64,000 nt of DNA, taken from the IMG/VR virus record IMGVR_UViG_3300035703_000025, positions 61,472 to 125,471 of that record. One strand, given 5' to 3'. The translations under genes were made by a program, and so were the position numbers. Below are positions 1 to 9,373 of this stretch, piece by piece. Each line of letters opens with the position of its first letter. Position 1 is the stretch's first letter. Origin of the DNA: a virus. Below the pieces are notes generated by a model, which worked only from the letters and a program-made list of their open reading frames with translations, was not told the DNA's origin and did no database searches.

Positions 1-2
1 TT

Positions 3-38
3 GGCGTTGCAGGCGCGTTCTCAGGACCACCAACCTAA
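3..38 (+). CDS. 3' end of an upstream gene (partial)
   Basis: Only the last 11 codons are inside the window, reading GVAGAFSGPPT and then TAA. This frame is preferred because its stop lies just before a transcription terminator, and the other two frames run through that terminator. The Gly/Ala/Pro-rich tail says nothing about function. By position it is probably another virion gene, but that is inference. Confidence 0.4.
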   Translation, partial: GVAGAFSGPPT

Positions 39-61
39 TCTTAGTTTTAGTACTAAAGAAA

Positions 62-88
62 GACCCGACCGAAAGGCCGGGTTTTTTC
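62..88 (+). terminator. Rho-independent terminator
   Basis: The sequence cccgacc-gaaa-ggccggg forms a GC-rich stem with one A.C mismatch and a GNRA-type loop, followed by six T. It separates the gene ending at 38 from the tail operon. Confidence 0.8.
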
Positions 89-99
89 TATACTATACT
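89..99 (+). promoter_or_regulatory. -10-like box before the tail operon
   Basis: TATACT, overlapped by a second TATACT, lies between the terminator and the GTG at 101. The first T is 12 nt before the GTG, close to the 11-nt spacing seen at many starts in this window, and no Shine-Dalgarno sequence is present. No clear -35 element is seen. Confidence 0.35.
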
Positions 100-100
100 A

Positions 101-1138
101 GTGATATCCGACTCCTTGGTTTACTCAATAATATCCGGTGAATTTTGTATTCATTGCGGTGACAAACAATACGTATTTAGACAGCCAGGAATAATTACTT
201 CTTCAAGGATTTATAACTCATCCAATATAAATGAAAACCGCTTCAAGAAAGACGGTTTTTTATCTAGTGAAGAAGAAAAAGAGCTGCTATACAAGCACGG
301 CCTTTGGAGTGATGATTTAGAAAAAGAGTTTGAAAACACAAAAACAATAATAAGAGAAATAACTAAATCACTACCAGAATTTGAGTACAAGACGATAGAA
401 AAAAACATGCTTGTCTCTAGAAAAAAAATGGCAGAGACAAAGCTTAAAGAGCTTCTTGAATTAAAGATGTCTTTCTTTACGCAGACAATAGATTATCAAC
501 TGAAAAAATATCAAGCCTCTTCTATTTTGCCGTATTCAATATACTTTAATGGTGCGCTTTTGTGGAAAGACCAAAAAGAATTTGATGAAGAAATGAGTGC
601 AGATTTAATTAATTGCCTTACTGGCGAAATCCTTAAAGACTTCTACTCAGAGAAAGAAATACGAAAAATTGCTAGATCCGAGCCGTGGAGATCAATATGG
701 AAAACATATAGTAATTCTGGCGGCGATTTATTTGGTAGACCCCTTGCAGACATGGCTAAGTCGCAAAGGGATTTGACTTATTGGTCAAACATATACGATA
801 ATGTATTTGAGAGTCACGAAAGACCAGATTGGTCAGTAATAGACGACGATGAGGCGCTAGACAAGTGGTTTGAAGAACAGTACAACAAAACAAACAAAAA
901 GAAAACGGCATTTACAACAAACCCAAAAATAGCAGCAGCAAAAGAAGTATTTATAGTTGCACAAACGCCCCAGGACGCACAAAAAGTGTATTCATCAATG
1001 AATACCCCTCTTGGTCTCGCTAGTATACAAAGCAGAAACAGGAAATTAGAGACGAAGGGGGCAATAAAGGAACATGAGCTGCCCGATGTGCAGGTTGATA
1101 TTCAAATTCAACAGAACAACTTGAAGGTTAAAAAATGA
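101..1138 (+). CDS. Tail-module protein upstream of tape measure, unknown function
   Basis: Not recognised with certainty. The 345-residue protein is charged and largely helical, with a CxxC (CIHCGD) near residues 17-20 in an N-terminal beta-like segment, Trp-rich stretches around residues 195-255, and a polar C-terminus. It is the first gene after a terminator and ends 4 nt inside the next gene. Position two genes before the tail chaperone-like gene and tape measure suggests a role in tail assembly. The GTG start is chosen because no ATG is available upstream before the terminator; the N-terminus is therefore uncertain. Confidence 0.6.
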   Translation: MISDSLVYSIISGEFCIHCGDKQYVFRQPGIITSSRIYNSSNINENRFKKDGFLSSEEEKELLYKHGLWSDDLEKEFENTKTIIREITKSLPEFEYKTIEKNMLVSRKKMAETKLKELLELKMSFFTQTIDYQLKKYQASSILPYSIYFNGALLWKDQKEFDEEMSADLINCLTGEILKDFYSEKEIRKIARSEPWRSIWKTYSNSGGDLFGRPLADMAKSQRDLTYWSNIYDNVFESHERPDWSVIDDDEALDKWFEEQYNKTNKKKTAFTTNPKIAAAKEVFIVAQTPQDAQKVYSSMNTPLGLASIQSRNRKLETKGAIKEHELPDVQVDIQIQQNNLKVKK

Positions 1139-1512
1139 ATTACAAAGAGGCTCGTGAACGGCTTCGCTTAATACAACAGCAAAAACTCCAAGAGGTAAAC
1201 GAGCAAAAGTGTTCAGAAATACTGCAAAAAATCGCTTGCTCAAGAATGGAAACCGTTTTTGTTGGCGCTGTTTCAAAAATAGAGCATTTCTTTGGTTCTC
1301 TTTGGGGTGAGCTAGAAGGCGTAGACGAATCTAAGATGACATCAGATCAGAAAAAGTGGTTTAATAAATTTCTTGATCTACGAGAGGCAATATTTGACCA
1401 AGGCAACACTGAAAAAAACAGAATAACAAAAGACATTAATAACTTTAAAATTTCTCTAAAAGAAACTAAAATACAACTAGGACAACAAAATGGAAGAAGT
1501 AAGAAAATTTGA
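1135..1512 (+). CDS. Small coiled-coil protein of the tail module
   Basis: A 125-residue, highly charged, helical protein that starts in an ATGA overlap with the preceding stop; AAGG lies just upstream as a weak ribosome site. The N-terminus (MNYKEARERLRLIQQQ) is a basic amphipathic helix and the rest has heptad-like spacing. No family is recognised. Its place between two tail-assembly candidates and its overlap of 23 nt with the next gene suggest co-translation and a chaperone or adaptor role, which is inference only. Confidence 0.6.
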   Translation: MNYKEARERLRLIQQQKLQEVNEQKCSEILQKIACSRMETVFVGAVSKIEHFFGSLWGELEGVDESKMTSDQKKWFNKFLDLREAIFDQGNTEKNRITKDINNFKISLKETKIQLGQQNGRSKKI

Positions 1513-2155
1513 ATTTGAAGGCGCGCATTACAGAATAATTAAGCCCACCAACAAAATAAGAAGAGAAAGCGATGCGATATACGCGAGAGCTTATCGTGAA
1601 GCAATCGCAAACGGTCTTTTTTTAGAGGCAGAAGTTGAAAAAATACTTAAAGAGCGTGGGCTTGACAGATATTCTCGTGAAGGCGAGAGAAAAGAATCCC
1701 AAGCGAAAATAGATAGACTTCTGGATAAGCTTGAAAAAACTGAAAAGAAATCCGATGGAATGAAGATCGTAGAAGAAATACGATCAGAGCGTAAGGCTAT
1801 GGACGAAGTTGACAGCGCAAGATATGAGTTAAACTCACAATCCGCGACACTGTTCGCTGAAAACAGAAGATTTAACTACTATGCTTTTGCCTGCTGCTCT
1901 AGAGAAGACGGCACAAAAATATGGTCATCCTTCAAGGAGTTTGAGGACGATGATTCGCCGCTCGCAAACAGAGCCGCCTCTGAAATAATGTCCTTTATCT
2001 ATGAGGGTACACAAGAAATCCTGAGACAGATTGAAAAGCTTAGACCTGAAAATGAATGGCTAGAAAAACACGGTGAAGAAACACAAAATCCACCAGTTGT
2101 AGATAAGGCCACTAGCGAAGAAAAACCAAAGAAGAAAAAGACCTCAGTAAAATAA
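1490..2155 (+). CDS. Putative tail assembly chaperone-like protein
   Basis: A 221-residue protein starting with a compact beta segment (residues 4-20, FEFEGAHYRIIKPTNKIRRE) and continuing as long charged helices, with a Lys-rich end. The FEFEG-YRI-KPTNKI-READAIYA arrangement resembles proteins found just before tape measure genes in large phages, which act as tail assembly chaperones. No ribosomal slippage site was identified at the overlap with the upstream gene. The function rests mainly on gene order. Confidence 0.5.
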   Translation: MEEVRKFEFEGAHYRIIKPTNKIRRESDAIYARAYREAIANGLFLEAEVEKILKERGLDRYSREGERKESQAKIDRLLDKLEKTEKKSDGMKIVEEIRSERKAMDEVDSARYELNSQSATLFAENRRFNYYAFACCSREDGTKIWSSFKEFEDDDSPLANRAASEIMSFIYEGTQEILRQIEKLRPENEWLEKHGEETQNPPVVDKATSEEKPKKKKTSVK

Positions 2156-2165
2156 GGCGACTCTA

Positions 2166-2176
2166 GTGTATTTAAT
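2166..2176 (+). promoter_or_regulatory. GTGTATTTAAT late-promoter-like box (tape measure)
   Basis: The box starts 11 nt after the preceding stop codon. Its TAT begins 22 nt before the GTG start of the tape measure gene, leaving room for a short leader with an AGAGGA ribosome site. This is the leadered version of the box seen at many late genes here. Confidence 0.5.
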
Positions 2177-2190
2177 CTAGAGGACGCAAA

Positions 2191-5100
2191 GTGGCAGAGG
2201 ACTTCTTTTTAAGGTTTGGCGCGCTTGTCAACACAATTAATGTAAATAAGTCTGCTGTTTCGCAAGCGGCAAAGGCTATACAGAGCGCCCTTAATCAAAG
2301 GGCTGCTGTTGATGTTGCTGTAAATTTTAGCCCAGGAGACGCAACCGAGCTTTTTGGCCAGATATCAAAAGTAGCAGACCAGGCAAGAAAGATCATAAAT
2401 GATCCGAAACTGAAAGTTGGCGCAGCTGGTTCAAGGGACGTAGAGGGTCTTTTCAAATCAGTTAACGCCCTTAAGGGCGCTTCTGCTGGCGCAAGAGAAG
2501 CGATAAGATTAATTCAGCTAAACCCAAAGACCTTCAAGGATTCTCAGGATCTTGTTACTCTTTTTCAGTTTTTAAGCGAAGAAATAAAAGTATTGCAGCG
2601 CGATGCAAAGCGGGCAATAAAGCTTGAGTTTGACACAGAAGCAATAGACAAGGCCTTGGAAAAAACAGAAACCCTAAAAACAAGACTAGCAACTAGACAA
2701 CAGGTTCTTGGTTCTTCAATAGGGCAATTTATTAGAGCGCGCTCTGCTCAGGAAGAGCAGCGCGCACAGCTAGACCCTTCTTATGTCGCAAAAACAAGAC
2801 AGGACATAAGATCTGAAGCTTTAAGCCTATTTGATCCAGGCTCAGTAAACACGCTGCGTGAAGCAAATGATCTGATAAATAAAGTTCGTGGTGAAACGCA
2901 AAAAATATCTGCAGAAAACTTTAACACATCAAAGGCTGTTAAAGACGCAAACGCTGCTTACAAGATAAGAGAGGCGAACGCAAACAAGATTTATAGCGTA
3001 GAGCAGGCCATCAAGAAAACAGTAGATGAGCAGGTCAAAGCAGAAGCGGCTAAGGCTGCAACAGCGGCAAAATCAGGAACATTTTACAAAGCAAGATCTG
3101 CCTCAGAAATAGAGAGAGACATAAGGTCTAGACCAGAAGTCGCAGCATTGCTGTCTGGTGGCGGTAAAATAGCGCCGCTAGACAGAAGGCGGGTTGAAGA
3201 CACAATAAAAGCAGAAGGTGTTGCTGCTAAAAAGGAAGCCAAAGACCTTACAGATAAATTAACAGCAAAAGAAAAAGAACGAAGCAAGGCGATACTTGAC
3301 CAGTTAAGATTTCGTGAATCCCTAAGAGGATTGATCGAAAAAGAAATTGCGCTTGAGCAAAAGCTTGTTGAGCTTGACAAGTTAAAGGGCAGAAGTAGGG
3401 CTTCGAGATCAAGAGCTGATATAGCTGCAAGCGTTGAAGGGCGATTTGGAATTATTGCGCCTGGGGCTGCTCCAGCCACCCAGGCAGACATAATAACGGC
3501 AAACGCGGAAAGAGCAACATTTGCAAGAAGTCAAGCCGAGCGCGAAAAGCTTGTCAGTAAAGAAATTTCACAAAGACAGGCAGTTCTTGAAGAAGAGGCT
3601 AAAAAGAGACAAAAAATAAGAGATCGTGTTCGTGAAACTTACGACGCTCTTGTAAAACTAAACAACGAGGTTGCTAGAAAAGCTGGTCCTGGATACACAA
3701 AATTAAGCAATGCTGAGCTTGCAAAACAAGCGCTTGAGGTAAACAAGCTTACTGGTGTCAATATTTCAAGCCTAACTGGGGCTTCACTTGAGGGTGCGCT
3801 TGGAAGAACCACAAAAGCGTCAAAAGACGCAAAAAACGCGCTTCGTGAATTTAATCAAGCGCTTAGAGATGTTGAGGGTGGAAGACAAAGCGTTCTTCAA
3901 TTCACGGCTAGATTTGGAAACAGCTTTGAGAGACTCGGGGCACAAGTAACAATTGCTACTCAAAGAATTGCAGCCTATGTAATAGGCGCGTCTGGAATAT
4001 ATGGTACAGTTTCTTTCATAAGAAACTCCACTAGTGAATTCTTTAAACTTGAGCAGCAGCTTACTAAAGTACGGCAGGTGCTTGGTGACACGACAGAAAA
4101 TAACGGAAAGATAAAAGAGCTTTCAGGCTTCATAAAGAACCTAGGCACATCTCTTGGAATAGCCCCTAGTGAAATCGCTAGTGGTGTCGCATTGCTTGCT
4201 CAGGCTGGCTTCACAAACGTATCAGAGCTTAAAGGAGCCATAGAAGCAATATCCCAGGCTAGACTTGGCCCATCGTTTGGTTCCCAAGAGCAAACAGTTG
4301 ACGGTCTTATTGCCGTTTATAGGCAATTTAACTTAACGCTTTCGGATACTAAAAACATATTAGATCTTGTAAACCAGTTCTCTAAAGACTATGCAGTAGA
4401 GTCACAAGATCTTTTTGAAATAGTTAAGCGTGGCGGTTCTGCATTTGCTGAGCTTGGCGGAAACTTCCAAGAGTTTCTCGGCATATCCTCTGCGCTTAGG
4501 CAGCAGACTAGAGAATCCGCCTCTGTTATCGGTACATCGCTAAAGACAATAACAACGTCTTTATTCAAGCCAAAGTTTGAAAAATTTATAGGCGGTATCG
4601 ACCCAAAAATACTTCAAGAGCTTAACCCGTCTAGAAGACTTCAGGCAGTGGCAAATCTTTTCCAGACTAGATTTGGAACAGAGTCTGAAAAAGTCTCTGC
4701 TATATCGCAATTTGTAGACGTAAGAAACGCATCAAGGGTGCTTGCTCTTTTTGAGGCTCTAAACTCACAGGCTGAAAACTTAAGACAAACAACAGAGAAA
4801 GCCGCTGGATCAGTTCTTCGTGATGCTCAGACGCAGCTAGAAACTGTTGGAAAGTCGATAGAGAGAGCTAGAATTTCTCTGCAAGAAGCTGCAGTTGGTC
4901 TTGTTGATAACCCGTTTATAAGAGAAGTATTTAAGTCTGGCGCAAATCTAGTTAGCGGAGCAATAGCGCCAACTCTTGGCGCAATAGCGCCTGTTGCTGC
5001 GCCTGCAGGTTTTGCAGTAGCAATTTATGCTCTAGTAAACATCATAAAGTCTTCTATTGTTACGTACCGAGCACTAATCACAAGCAGCCAAAGACTTACA

Positions 5101-7902
5101 ACTGGACTCGATTCGGTTAATAGAACAATTTCCATTCTTAACAACAACATTACAGCGCTTAGCGGAAGAGGCACTTCGATACCAGGAGGACCACCAGGTG
5201 GTGGTGGTGGCGCAGGAGGTGGTAGAGGTGGTGGGTTTTTAAAGAATGCTATATTTTCTCCGCTTGGACAGGGAACTGGTCTTTTCTTAGCCTCTGGCCT
5301 AACTTCAATATTGTCTGATTTTGTTTCTAGGCTTGGTACAAATCAAAGAGAAAGAAATATCGCAGGAGAGGCTTCGTCTGCAATAAATATTTTAGGTGGC
5401 GGACTTGGAGGGGCTGGATTTGCAAGACTTTTAGGGTTTGGTCTTCGTGGCACAGCAGCTGGTGTTATTGCTGGCGCTGGGCTAGAGACTTTTAAAGTAA
5501 TAAATCAAAGAAGAGAAGATCAAAGAATAGCAGAACAGCAAAGACAGCAAGAACAGCTTTCTGCTAGGCAGAACATAACTGCAGAATTTGTATCAAGCGG
5601 AAGAATAGCACAAGGCGGCGTCCCGACACTTGGACCAAACATAGAAAGATTCTTCCTTGATAAAAACGCCTTGCCTCAAAGAATAGACGCTCTTGTTTCT
5701 TTAATTATTAAAAGAGAGGGCAATGTAAAAGGATCGCTAGAAAATCTTGTCAGAAGGTCTGACCCAAATCTGACTTCAGAACAAATAGCTGATGCGGTAA
5801 AGGATCTCACAAGCCCAGAAGGAGGCGGAACGCAAGCGCTTGAGATTCTGAGGCAGTCACTTAAGAGCGCGTTCGTAAGAGCGCAAAATCTTGGTCTTAC
5901 TGGTGCTAAAGCTGATGCATTTGTTAAAAAAGAACTGCAAACCCTTCTGTCAAGACCCTCAGCAGGCGTTGTGGTGCAAGGAAAAGAAATTGAAAAGGTA
6001 TTCAATTCCCTTGTCAAGCAATTCGGTAAAGTTGGAAGAGCATCACTGAGCCTTGATGAGGTTTTAAATGATTACGCTCAAAGTCTTGAACTTTCATCCG
6101 CAAGAATATTTGCGTCGCTTGGAAGAGTCAGCCAAAGCTCGCAGCTAAGACAAAATGTCAGAAATAGAAACGTTTTAGGTGCTGACGCCCTTTCATCTAT
6201 ATTTGGAACAGGAGCGTTCACTCCAAGGACAACAGAGCTTTCGCAGTTTACATCAGAGGCCCAGCTCTTTTCTCGTTTTGGAGCAACGCCATTAATAACG
6301 CCAGATCTTCAGCAGAGAATAAACCAAATAAACACACTTGCCGAACAGTTTAGGTCTGGTTCTTTTTCTGGCGCCCCACCCCTATTCATAGCAAGACAGG
6401 CGGCACAAGCTGCTGCTGGAGAGGACGACAACGAGAGAGACTTGAGAGGCAGAGAGTCAGAAATTCAAAAAAGATTTGAACAGCTAGCTAAATCTGGAGA
6501 GGTAAATGTAGGAGAGGCACTTCTAGGGATCGATAAGCTAAGAGAGGCCAGAATAGCCTCAATTAATGAACTTATTAAAGAGCAAAACGAGTATTTAAAA
6601 GACGCTGTAGCTCTATCTGATTTAGCGACACAGAAGCGATTCCAGCAACTTGACGTTCAAAAACAAATAGTAAGCATACAAGACTCTCTTAGAAGACAGC
6701 TTTTAGAAATAGATCGCGCTAGTGGAAATATAAGTGAGGCGCAATTTAGGAGTGGTGTTGGTGCAATAAAGCCACAGCTTCCAGGTGTCGCAACTGGGCT
6801 ATTGACTGGCGGCGGTGGTGGATTTTCTGGTCTTGGTCGGGCGTTGGCAGATGTTCAAACAAACCTTGCTAGATTTTCTCAAAATATATCTAGGGGTCTT
6901 TATGCGCCAGGAGCTATATCCAGCGCAGCGTCCTCACCAGCAGCATTCGGCTCTTTTATAAATAACATAATACAGTCAAGACAGCTAGCTGTTGGCCAGG
7001 TAAATGTAGCAGAAACAGACCCAAATAAACTCATAGCAGATGTCACTAGAGCCTTCAACGAAACAAAGTCTCTTATACCAAGACTTTTTGATGAGTTTGG
7101 AAATTACCTAGACGCATCAAGACAGGGCGTTCTTGAGCAGATTCAAATTATACAAGGCCAGCTACAAGCAAGCCTAGGTTTTACTAAAGACATTGTAAGC
7201 AAGGCATTTGGCGGGACGCCAGACGAGCAAGCCTTGGCACGTCAAGAAATAGAGAAAAACAGAGATAATCTGCGAAGACTTGCTTCTGAGCTTCAGGCGG
7301 CTGGTTTCAAGCCAGAGGATCTAACCCCTGAAAAAATAGTAAATAGCCCAGCCCTGCAAGCCATAGCAGAAGATTTTGCAAGAAGAATAGGCGCAACTGG
7401 AGATTTCCTTGGTGCTACTGGCCTTGCACAAAGCGCTGGTGGCGCAACACTTCAAGGATTTGGATTTACTGGTACGCAACTAAGCGATCTAATAAATCTA
7501 GGACAGGCAATTGTTCCGAGCTTGACTGGTTTTAACACTGGACTATCAAATAGTTTTAGTGAAATAAATAAGCTTAAAACTGAGCTTGAGGCAATTGCTA
7601 ACACGCAAATACAGCTTCAAAAAGAGTCAAAGGATATAATAGACGCACAAAACTCTTTAGCAACAAAAACGGCAGAAAATTTAGCAAAGGCACTTGAGGG
7701 CTTCCCAGAAACAATTACATTCAAAATAGAGGGACTCCAAGACATAAATCTGAAATTCAATCTTACTTCAGCAGAGGAAGACATACAAAATATTAAAAAC
7801 GAAGTTGCTACGCAAGTGAGTGAATATATTAAAAACGCATTGAACACAGCTGGCTTTAGCATATCTTCATTTACCTTTCCAGTAGGACGACCAACACCAT
7901 AA
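2191..7902 (+). CDS. Phage tail tape measure protein (TP901-type core)
   Basis: At 1,903 residues this is by far the longest protein, as expected of a tape measure, which sets tail length and passes through the tail tube. The first 600 residues are long Ala/Glu/Lys-rich coiled coil. Residues ~600-820 match the TP901 tape-measure core in style (FFKLEQQLTKVRQVLGDT, then APSEIASGVALLAQAGF and an SxxIGTSLKTI segment). A hydrophobic Ala/Pro/Ile segment at ~915-955 could insert in membrane, a Gly-rich linker lies at ~1000-1020, and a second small hydrophobic glycine-rich stretch follows at ~1065-1100. The GTG start is preceded by AGAGGA at good spacing. By the usual ~1.5 A per residue rule the tail would be long, roughly 0.28 micrometre. 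Confidence 0.95.
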   Translation: MAEDFFLRFGALVNTINVNKSAVSQAAKAIQSALNQRAAVDVAVNFSPGDATELFGQISKVADQARKIINDPKLKVGAAGSRDVEGLFKSVNALKGASAGAREAIRLIQLNPKTFKDSQDLVTLFQFLSEEIKVLQRDAKRAIKLEFDTEAIDKALEKTETLKTRLATRQQVLGSSIGQFIRARSAQEEQRAQLDPSYVAKTRQDIRSEALSLFDPGSVNTLREANDLINKVRGETQKISAENFNTSKAVKDANAAYKIREANANKIYSVEQAIKKTVDEQVKAEAAKAATAAKSGTFYKARSASEIERDIRSRPEVAALLSGGGKIAPLDRRRVEDTIKAEGVAAKKEAKDLTDKLTAKEKERSKAILDQLRFRESLRGLIEKEIALEQKLVELDKLKGRSRASRSRADIAASVEGRFGIIAPGAAPATQADIITANAERATFARSQAEREKLVSKEISQRQAVLEEEAKKRQKIRDRVRETYDALVKLNNEVARKAGPGYTKLSNAELAKQALEVNKLTGVNISSLTGASLEGALGRTTKASKDAKNALREFNQALRDVEGGRQSVLQFTARFGNSFERLGAQVTIATQRIAAYVIGASGIYGTVSFIRNSTSEFFKLEQQLTKVRQVLGDTTENNGKIKELSGFIKNLGTSLGIAPSEIASGVALLAQAGFTNVSELKGAIEAISQARLGPSFGSQEQTVDGLIAVYRQFNLTLSDTKNILDLVNQFSKDYAVESQDLFEIVKRGGSAFAELGGNFQEFLGISSALRQQTRESASVIGTSLKTITTSLFKPKFEKFIGGIDPKILQELNPSRRLQAVANLFQTRFGTESEKVSAISQFVDVRNASRVLALFEALNSQAENLRQTTEKAAGSVLRDAQTQLETVGKSIERARISLQEAAVGLVDNPFIREVFKSGANLVSGAIAPTLGAIAPVAAPAGFAVAIYALVNIIKSSIVTYRALITSSQRLTTGLDSVNRTISILNNNITALSGRGTSIPGGPPGGGGGAGGGRGGGFLKNAIFSPLGQGTGLFLASGLTSILSDFVSRLGTNQRERNIAGEASSAINILGGGLGGAGFARLLGFGLRGTAAGVIAGAGLETFKVINQRREDQRIAEQQRQQEQLSARQNITAEFVSSGRIAQGGVPTLGPNIERFFLDKNALPQRIDALVSLIIKREGNVKGSLENLVRRSDPNLTSEQIADAVKDLTSPEGGGTQALEILRQSLKSAFVRAQNLGLTGAKADAFVKKELQTLLSRPSAGVVVQGKEIEKVFNSLVKQFGKVGRASLSLDEVLNDYAQSLELSSARIFASLGRVSQSSQLRQNVRNRNVLGADALSSIFGTGAFTPRTTELSQFTSEAQLFSRFGATPLITPDLQQRINQINTLAEQFRSGSFSGAPPLFIARQAAQAAAGEDDNERDLRGRESEIQKRFEQLAKSGEVNVGEALLGIDKLREARIASINELIKEQNEYLKDAVALSDLATQKRFQQLDVQKQIVSIQDSLRRQLLEIDRASGNISEAQFRSGVGAIKPQLPGVATGLLTGGGGGFSGLGRALADVQTNLARFSQNISRGLYAPGAISSAASSPAAFGSFINNIIQSRQLAVGQVNVAETDPNKLIADVTRAFNETKSLIPRLFDEFGNYLDASRQGVLEQIQIIQGQLQASLGFTKDIVSKAFGGTPDEQALARQEIEKNRDNLRRLASELQAAGFKPEDLTPEKIVNSPALQAIAEDFARRIGATGDFLGATGLAQSAGGATLQGFGFTGTQLSDLINLGQAIVPSLTGFNTGLSNSFSEINKLKTELEAIANTQIQLQKESKDIIDAQNSLATKTAENLAKALEGFPETITFKIEGLQDINLKFNLTSAEEDIQNIKNEVATQVSEYIKNALNTAGFSISSFTFPVGRPTP

Positions 7903-7903
7903 A

Positions 7904-8506
7904 ATGCCATCCCAGTACCAAATAATTAGCAATATTTTGACTTATGGCGCCTACGGCGTCTCAAGTGGTACTGCAACAATATTTGCTACTGGCGCTCCAG
8001 GGCTAACCATAGGCGCTATGCCTATGTACATAGGCACAGTAGAAACTCCAGCTACTAGAACTGTTCCACTTATTTTATCCGCAATGGATCAGTGCGGACA
8101 GTGGGATGTAGGCCTAAAACAAAGATGGCAAACTTATACTAGCAGCGCTCTTGAACAATGGCAAGTAATACCGTCAAGCTGTGTTCAGGGGGCCTACATA
8201 ACAAAGTACACATCTATTTTTATGTCTGGCGCTAGCACTGGAAATTATAATGCGCAAATGCCGCTTTTCCTGTACGCAAGCGGTGATGGTATAATTAATG
8301 GATCAACAACCGCATTTTTGTATGCACAAGCCTTTGAAAGCTCAACAGGCACAATATTTATTAAGGGCTTTGGTTCATCGACAGGAACTACAACAATAGC
8401 AATATCTGGTGCTTATGCATCTTCTACTGGTACGACAACGGCATTTATAGGGGCTTTTGATGTTTCAAGTCTTGAGGTCGAACTTTATATTTCTGGTATA
8501 GAATGA
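7904..8506 (+). CDS. Putative tail/virion surface protein, Ser/Thr/Gly-rich
   Basis: A 200-residue protein beginning 2 nt after the tape measure stop (taaaATG). The second half carries imperfect repeats of the type 'SSTGT-T--I-GA--SSTGTTTAFI', typical of beta-rich phage surface or fibre domains. Two Cys lie mid-protein (residues ~63 and ~88). No named family is recognised. Position directly after the tape measure gene fits a tail tip or baseplate component. Confidence 0.6.
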   Translation: MPSQYQIISNILTYGAYGVSSGTATIFATGAPGLTIGAMPMYIGTVETPATRTVPLILSAMDQCGQWDVGLKQRWQTYTSSALEQWQVIPSSCVQGAYITKYTSIFMSGASTGNYNAQMPLFLYASGDGIINGSTTAFLYAQAFESSTGTIFIKGFGSSTGTTTIAISGAYASSTGTTTAFIGAFDVSSLEVELYISGIE

Positions 8507-8507
8507 G

Positions 8508-8517
8508 GTGTATAAAA
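8508..8517 (+). promoter_or_regulatory. GTGTATAAAA box, leaderless-type
   Basis: The first T of TATAAA is exactly 11 nt before the A of the ATG at 8522. There is no Shine-Dalgarno sequence between box and start. It lies in the 15-nt gap between two tail genes and would be an internal promoter. Confidence 0.5.
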
Positions 8518-8521
8518 CAAT

Positions 8522-9361
8522 ATGGGAACTTCATTTTTAGGACAAACGCCAAGCCAGACATACAAAGATATTTTACAGATATCTAACTCAAATAACGGTA
8601 TGCCAACAACGCTACGTGCTGTTGCTGCTGGAAACGGAACCGATTCTGCTCTTAAAATATGCACAACTGGAGTTGACATAAACGGAGTCCTGTTAATAAG
8701 CGGCACAAGAATTACAGCCACCGCTTCAGAAATTAATAAAATCGACAGGGCTGGCTCTGATGGCGATGTTGAATCAAATAAAGTAATAGTTGCTGGATCT
8801 AATAGAGACATAACTTTTAATGGCGGCGTTATTAGCATGGCTGGTTCTGGATTGTTACAAAACGGAACAATCAGAAACATGGCTATTGAAAGCTTTTCAT
8901 TTGGCGGCTATCAAGTAAGCGCAACTGGATCAACATCAACTGGCGTTTTTGTTATTTACCCAGCTAGCGGAACTACACAAAAAGTAACACTAAATCAGCC
9001 GCTAACACAGGTCTCAATATCTAAATCACCATTTCAAGACCAAGATGCTAGCGGAACCACAGGCCTTCCAGCGACTTACATGAGAGATTATCGTGTGACT
9101 TTTTTTGCAGTTCAAGACGCTGCTGGTAATAGGGAGGTTGATTTCGACAACTCAATTATTTGGCCACGCGAACAATGGGCTAGCGGATACTCAAAGCCAA
9201 GACTAAACTCTCCAGTCACAGCGACTGGCACACAAATAGACGGTTTTGAATTTTACAGTTTTGATTATGGTGTAACTTGGTACGGAAACAGGATAGCCTC
9301 CTCAATTGCTTCTTCAAGCGCTGGCCCGCTTGATTCTATAATTGATGGCGGCACTTATTGA
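8522..9361 (+). CDS. Tail fibre/baseplate-type protein with TATASEIN motif
   Basis: The 279-residue protein contains GTRITATASEINKIDRAG at residues ~60-77. This matches the 'T-TA-EIN-LDG' repeat common in phage tail fibre and collar proteins, so a beta-helical or fibrous structural role is likely. The C-terminal part (residues ~120-279) is a compact Tyr/Trp-containing domain ending in DGGTY. It sits inside the tail operon, and its start has the 11-nt promoter box and no ribosome site. Confidence 0.65.
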   Translation: MGTSFLGQTPSQTYKDILQISNSNNGMPTTLRAVAAGNGTDSALKICTTGVDINGVLLISGTRITATASEINKIDRAGSDGDVESNKVIVAGSNRDITFNGGVISMAGSGLLQNGTIRNMAIESFSFGGYQVSATGSTSTGVFVIYPASGTTQKVTLNQPLTQVSISKSPFQDQDASGTTGLPATYMRDYRVTFFAVQDAAGNREVDFDNSIIWPREQWASGYSKPRLNSPVTATGTQIDGFEFYSFDYGVTWYGNRIASSIASSSAGPLDSIIDGGTY

Positions 9362-9373
9362 TTTGAGGAAAAT

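Noticed and set aside
3084-3491. 135-residue minus ORF inside the tape measure gene
   Set aside because: Leu/Ser-rich antisense of a coiled-coil gene; no promoter or ribosome site.
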